8,949 bases of DNA, taken from contig JBGPKK010000190.1 of the NCBI GenBank assembly GCA_041485905.1, positions 1 to 8,949 on the forward strand, read 5' to 3'. Position numbers and translations under genes: made by a program. The first letter of the stretch is position 1. Each line of letters starts with the position of its first letter. This DNA comes from JAHFUI01 sp041485905 (GTDB lineage Bacteria > Acidobacteriota > Vicinamibacteria > Vicinamibacterales > CAVVIG01). This document shows, in pieces, positions 5,888 through 8,949 of this stretch. Below the pieces are notes generated by a model that made no database searches, was not told the DNA's origin, and was given only the letters and a program-made list of their open reading frames with translations.

Positions 5888-6411
5888 TCATGGACGCCGT
5901 CCGCATTGCGCGCACCCTCACGCGGATCGCCCACGAGATCGTCGAGCGGAACCGCGGCATCGAGGAGCTCGCGCTCGTCGGCATTCGCACACGCGGCGTG
6001 CCAATCGCCAGGCGCCTGGCGGCCGAGATCGGCGCCATCAACGGGCACGACATCCCGACGGGCATCCTCGACATCACGCTGTACCGCGACGATCTGATGC
6101 GGCACGCTGTCGGACCGCAGCCGCTGGTCCGCCGCACCGAAATCCCGTTCTCCATCGACGACAAACGCATCCTCCTGGTCGACGACGTGCTGTATACGGG
6201 CCGGACGATCCGGGCAGCGCTCGACGCACTGATCGACTTCGGCCGTCCGAAAGCCATTCAGCTCGTCGTGCTCGTCGACCGCGGCCACCGCGAGCTGCCC
6301 ATCAAGGCCGATTACGTCGGGAAGAACCTGCCGACATCGCCGTCGCAAAGCGTGCAGGTGCACCTGACGGAAATCGACGGCCGCGACGAAGTGGAGATCC
6401 AGGAGCCATGA
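5878..6411 (+). CDS. pyrR: PyrR: pyr mRNA-binding regulator / uracil phosphoribosyltransferase
   Basis: A 177-residue type I phosphoribosyltransferase-fold protein that in known systems binds pyr leader RNA in response to UMP/UTP and often also converts uracil plus PRPP to UMP. Visible features are the N-terminal helix and ALVGIRTRGVPIARRL (32-47), the flexible loop region DITLYRDDL (65-73), and the 13-residue PRPP signature around ILLVDDVLYTGRTIRAAL (98-115). The family signature LVDRGHRELPIKADYVGKN (132-150) separates PyrR from other phosphoribosyltransferases. Length is normal. ATG 5878 is chosen because no upstream ATG is in frame. No Shine-Dalgarno precedes it, so initiation may depend on the overlapping leader ORF. 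A PyrR-type hairpin in its own leader implies autoregulation of pyrR-pyrB-pyrC and probably pyrE. It overlaps pyrB by 4 nt. Confidence 0.96.
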   Translation: MPVVMDAVRIARTLTRIAHEIVERNRGIEELALVGIRTRGVPIARRLAAEIGAINGHDIPTGILDITLYRDDLMRHAVGPQPLVRRTEIPFSIDDKRILLVDDVLYTGRTIRAALDALIDFGRPKAIQLVVLVDRGHRELPIKADYVGKNLPTSPSQSVQVHLTEIDGRDEVEIQEP

Positions 6412-7328
6412 AGAAGGATCTGCTTGGCATCGCGGATCTCACGCAGGAGGAGATCTACCTCATTCTCGACACCGCCGAGGCGATGCGCGAGATCGGCCAG
6501 CGGCCGATCAAGAAAGTACCGACGCTGCGCGGGAAAACCGTCGTCAACCTGTTCTTCGAGCCGAGCACCCGTACGCGCACGTCGTTCGAGATTGCGGAGA
6601 AGCGGCTGAGCGCCGACACGCTGAACATCGCGGTCGCCACCTCCAGCGTGCTCAAGGGCGAGACGCTGGTCGATACGGCGATGAACATCGAGGCGATGGC
6701 GCCGGACATGATCGTCCTGCGTCACGAGTGCTCCGGCGCCTGCCATCTCCTGGCGCGCATCTGCAAGTCGCGGATCATCAACGCGGGTGACGGCATGCAC
6801 GAGCACCCGACCCAGGCGCTGCTCGATGCGTTCACCATCCGCGAGCACAAGAAGCGCATCGAGGGCCTCAAGGTCACCATCGTGGGCGATCTGCTGCACA
6901 GCCGCGTCCTGCGGTCGAACGTCCAGTTGCTGACGAAGCTCGGCGCCGATGTGTGCCTGAGCGGTCCTCCGACGATGGTGCCGGCCGGCATCGAGCGGTT
7001 CGGAGTCCGCGTGTCAACGTCGGTGGACGAAGCGGTCGCCGACGCCGACGTCATCATGATGCTGCGTATTCAGCAGGAGCGGATGCAGGGCGCGTTCTTT
7101 CCATCCCTCCGCGAGTACTTCACGGTGTTCGGGATGACCGCCGAGCGCGTGAAGCGCGCGAAGCCCGACGTCATCATCATGCACCCGGGCCCGATGAACC
7201 GCGGCGTCGAGATCGCATCGGACGTCGCCGACGGCCCCTATTCGGTCATCCTCGAGCAGGTGGCCAACGGCGTCGCCGTGCGCATGGCGGTGCTGTATCT
7301 GCTGGCCGGCGCACCGGAGATGGATTAG
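6408..7328 (+). CDS. pyrB: Aspartate carbamoyltransferase catalytic chain
   Basis: A cytoplasmic enzyme condensing carbamoyl phosphate and aspartate to N-carbamoyl-aspartate. It has 306 residues, normal for the catalytic chain. Carbamoyl-phosphate site: FFEPSTRTRTSFE with S53-T-R-T-R57. Other key pieces are SSVLKGE (79-85, Lys83), Arg105-His106, GDGMHEHPTQALLD (127-140), GDLLHSRVLRSN (160-171), Arg220 and HPGPMNRG (259-266). The residue after SGA in RHECSGACHLLA is Cys, a place where I would expect Pro or Ala; it could be a harmless variant. The start codon lies in an ATGA overlap with the pyrR stop (6408-6411), typical of coupled translation. There is no pyrI in the window, so allosteric control by a PyrI subunit is not suggested. 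pyrC follows with no gap, consistent with assembly with a class I dihydroorotase as known in some bacteria, though that is inference. Confidence 0.97.
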   Translation: MKKDLLGIADLTQEEIYLILDTAEAMREIGQRPIKKVPTLRGKTVVNLFFEPSTRTRTSFEIAEKRLSADTLNIAVATSSVLKGETLVDTAMNIEAMAPDMIVLRHECSGACHLLARICKSRIINAGDGMHEHPTQALLDAFTIREHKKRIEGLKVTIVGDLLHSRVLRSNVQLLTKLGADVCLSGPPTMVPAGIERFGVRVSTSVDEAVADADVIMMLRIQQERMQGAFFPSLREYFTVFGMTAERVKRAKPDVIIMHPGPMNRGVEIASDVADGPYSVILEQVANGVAVRMAVLYLLAGAPEMD

Positions 7329-8651
7329 ATGACGAAGCGGCTGCTGAAGGGCGGGCGCGTGGTCGATCCGGCCAACGGCCGCGACGGCGTGTTCGACGTG
7401 CTGATCGAGGGCGACCGAATTGCGCGCGTGGGACGCGATATTCCAGTCGATGCCGACGTCACCGTCGTAGAGATCCCGTCCGGCCTCGTCGTCTGCCCCG
7501 GACTCATCGACATGCACGTCCATCTCCGCGAGCCGGGCCAGGAGCACAAGGAGACCGTCGCCAGCGGGTGCGCCGCGGCGGTGGCAGGCGGCTTCACGGC
7601 GGTCGCGTGCATGCCGAATACGGTGCCGGTCAACGACAACGCCGGCGTCACTGAGTACGTGCTGAAGAAGGCTGCCGAGGCCAACCTGGCGCGCGTGTAC
7701 CCCATCGGCGCGGTGTCGCGCGGCCAGAAAGGCGAGCAGCTCGCCGACATCGCGGAGCTGCGCCAGTCGGGATGCGTGGCGATTTCCGACGATGGTCGTC
7801 CGGTGGCGACCTCGCTGCTGATGCGCCGCGCGCTCGAGTACGCCGGGATGTTCAAGATGGCGGTCATCGATCACTGCGAGGACCAGACGCTCAAGGGCGA
7901 CGGCGTCGCCCACGAGGGCTTCTCGGCGTCCATGCTGGGGCTGCGCGGCATTCCGGGCGAAGCCGAATCAATTATGGTGCAGCGCGATGTCGCCCTCGCG
8001 GCCATGACCCGCGGCCTGCTGCACATCGCGCACCTGAGCGCCCGCCAATCGCTCGACGCGGTGCGCTACGGCAAGCAGCGGGGCGTCCGCGTCACCTGCG
8101 AGGTGACGCCGCATCACTTCGTCCTCACCGACGAGCTGCTCGCGTCGCCGCGGCCGTACGACACCAACGCCAAGATGAATCCGCCGTTGCGGGAGGAAGT
8201 GGACCGCGACGCCATGCTGAGGGGCATCGTCGACGGCAGCGTGGACGCGATCGCCACCGATCACGCGCCACACCACTACGACGAGAAGGACGTCGAGTTC
8301 GACCGTGCGCCGTTCGGCATCACCGGCCTCGAGACGGCCGTGTCCTTGTCGCTCGATCGACTGGTCCATGCCGGCGCGATCACGCTGGCGCGCCTGATCG
8401 AACTGATGGCGGTCAATCCGGCCCGGATTCTCAACGTCCCCGGCGGGTCGTTGGCTGAGGGCGCGCCGGCCGACATCACGATCCTCGCGCCCGATTTGCG
8501 CGTAACCGTGTCGGTGGCCGCCATGCGATCGAAATCGAAGAACACGCCGTTTGACGGCTGGCAGCTGCGCGGCGGAGTTGCGGCGACGATCGTCGGCGGT
8601 CGGGCGGTGTACCTTAACGACGGCGTTGCGAACTTAGAACTGAGAACTTAA
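7329..8651 (+). CDS. pyrC: Dihydroorotase, class I (metal-dependent)
   Basis: An amidohydrolase-fold enzyme that cyclises carbamoyl-aspartate to dihydroorotate. It has 440 residues, the length of long class I enzymes rather than the roughly 340-residue class II. Metal and catalytic residues are visible: H63-V-H65-L-R67 in DMHVHLREPG, Asp154 in SDDG, His182 in DHCED, His235 in AHLS, and Asp311 in ATDHAPHH. Substrate-contact segments include MPNT (95-98) and NAKMNPPLR (280-288). The gene begins on the base after the pyrB stop (TAG-ATG), so translation is probably coupled. The final residues LELRT and the TAA stop are read from a 7-nt repeat, and the stop lies at the centre of a 28-bp palindrome. 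The enzyme proper probably ends near the GGRAVYLNDG segment. Confidence 0.97.
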   Translation: MTKRLLKGGRVVDPANGRDGVFDVLIEGDRIARVGRDIPVDADVTVVEIPSGLVVCPGLIDMHVHLREPGQEHKETVASGCAAAVAGGFTAVACMPNTVPVNDNAGVTEYVLKKAAEANLARVYPIGAVSRGQKGEQLADIAELRQSGCVAISDDGRPVATSLLMRRALEYAGMFKMAVIDHCEDQTLKGDGVAHEGFSASMLGLRGIPGEAESIMVQRDVALAAMTRGLLHIAHLSARQSLDAVRYGKQRGVRVTCEVTPHHFVLTDELLASPRPYDTNAKMNPPLREEVDRDAMLRGIVDGSVDAIATDHAPHHYDEKDVEFDRAPFGITGLETAVSLSLDRLVHAGAITLARLIELMAVNPARILNVPGGSLAEGAPADITILAPDLRVTVSVAAMRSKSKNTPFDGWQLRGGVAATIVGGRAVYLNDGVANLELRT

Positions 8652-8663
8652 GTTCTCAGTTCT
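8630..8663. repeat. 7-nt repeats (GAACTKA) closing in a 28-bp perfect palindrome at the pyrC stop
   Basis: GAACTTA, GAACTGA and GAACTTA are contiguous at 8630-8650. The last two and their inverted copies form a perfect palindrome at 8636-8663 centred between 8649 and 8650, inside the pyrC TAA. The RNA could form a stem of about 12 bp with a tiny loop. There is no U-run after it, and pyrE begins 20 nt downstream, so read-through or processing is more likely than full termination. Confidence 0.85.
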
Positions 8664-8682
8664 CACTTCCCGAGAGGGCTCG

Positions 8683-8949
8683 TTGGACAAACGGACCGAG
8701 ATTCGCACGAAAGCGCTCGATGACCTAAAGCATTCCGAAGTCCTGATGCTGGATGGCCACTTCGATTACGGCAACGGCTACCACGGCCGCGCGTACCTGA
8801 ATCCGCATCAGCTCTTTCGTCACCCGTCGACCATCTGGCGTTTCGCGCAGGACCTGATCGATCTCCTGCCGGCCGAGATGGTTCAGCAGACCGAGGTGGT
8901 GGCCGGACCGGTCACCGGCGGGGCGCTCCTCGCGCACACGATTGCGGGC
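8683..8949 (+). CDS. pyrE: Orotate phosphoribosyltransferase, N-terminal part
   Basis: The first 89 residues of a gene cut by the window end. The enzyme joins orotate and PRPP to give OMP. The segment matches the family N-terminus: a leading helix (ALDDLKHSEVL), LDGHFDYGNGYHGRAYLNP (23-41), a helix ending DLIDLLP, then the strand-turn VVAGPVTGGALLAH (72-85) that starts the phosphoribosyltransferase core. The PRPP signature would lie beyond the window. The start is TTG at 8683, preceded by GAGAGGG (8672-8678) at 4 nt. The first ATG (codon 22) would remove the N-terminal helix, so TTG is preferred. It follows pyrC by 31 nt, most of it the palindromic repeat, and is probably in the same operon. 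Confidence 0.9.
   Translation, partial: MDKRTEIRTKALDDLKHSEVLMLDGHFDYGNGYHGRAYLNPHQLFRHPSTIWRFAQDLIDLLPAEMVQQTEVVAGPVTGGALLAHTIAG

Noticed and set aside
7014..7913. A 299-codon open frame on the minus strand, antisense to pyrB and pyrC
   Set aside because: It covers well-defined coding sequence of pyrB and pyrC, has a low-complexity His/Arg/Asp composition and no family resemblance.
8666..8682. A second PyrR-binding loop before pyrE (CCGAGA followed by GG at 8670-8677)
   Set aside because: The loop letters fit CNGNGA, but only one Watson-Crick and two G-U pairs can form next to it and there is no lower stem. The GAGAGGG is better explained as the pyrE Shine-Dalgarno.

Overview
The window is a high-GC bacterial chromosome segment built around a pyrimidine (UMP) biosynthesis locus. 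It most likely comes from an Acidobacteriota-type genome. That placement is inference: it rests on the high GC, on a membrane Ser/Thr kinase with a PD40/TolB-like propeller of a kind abundant in that phylum, and on short-period intergenic repeats. No rRNA or other taxonomic marker is present, so it is not proven.

Layout. At 2-223 (+) lies the C-terminal end of a Pal/OmpA-family protein. A leftward block follows, in transcription order pyrK (3063-2251), pyrD class 1B (2238-1300), pyrF (1315-599) and a small glutaredoxin-like protein (553-281). Diverging from pyrK is a large Ser/Thr kinase with one membrane span and a beta-propeller sensor (3140-5728, +). A rightward block follows it: pyrR (5878-6411), pyrB (6408-7328), pyrC (7329-8651) and the start of pyrE (8683 to the window end).

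Together the genes cover UMP synthesis from carbamoyl phosphate: PyrB and PyrC make dihydroorotate, PyrD/PyrK oxidise it to orotate, PyrE adds PRPP, and PyrF decarboxylates OMP to UMP. Carbamoyl-phosphate synthetase is not in the window.

Regulation. Upstream of pyrR there is an extended -10 promoter (TGCTATAAT, 5742-5750). Almost at the predicted transcript start is an RNA hairpin with the hallmarks of a PyrR-binding loop (5766-5798). No attenuator terminator is visible. Instead, the 3' strand of the hairpin contains the Shine-Dalgarno of a 26-codon leader ORF that overlaps the pyrR start, which suggests PyrR-controlled translation with coupling. The pyrK block shows no such loop. Its ATG lies 6 nt from a TATACT box inside a 12-bp palindrome, so its mRNA may be leaderless.

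Other structure. Every sizeable intergenic spacer carries a short-period array (7, 8 or 9 nt). The unit sequence differs in each spacer, and three of the five arrays are paired with inverted copies. These arrays run into the genes and supply their ends: the stop codons of pyrF, pyrC and the glutaredoxin gene, and the TTG start of the glutaredoxin gene.
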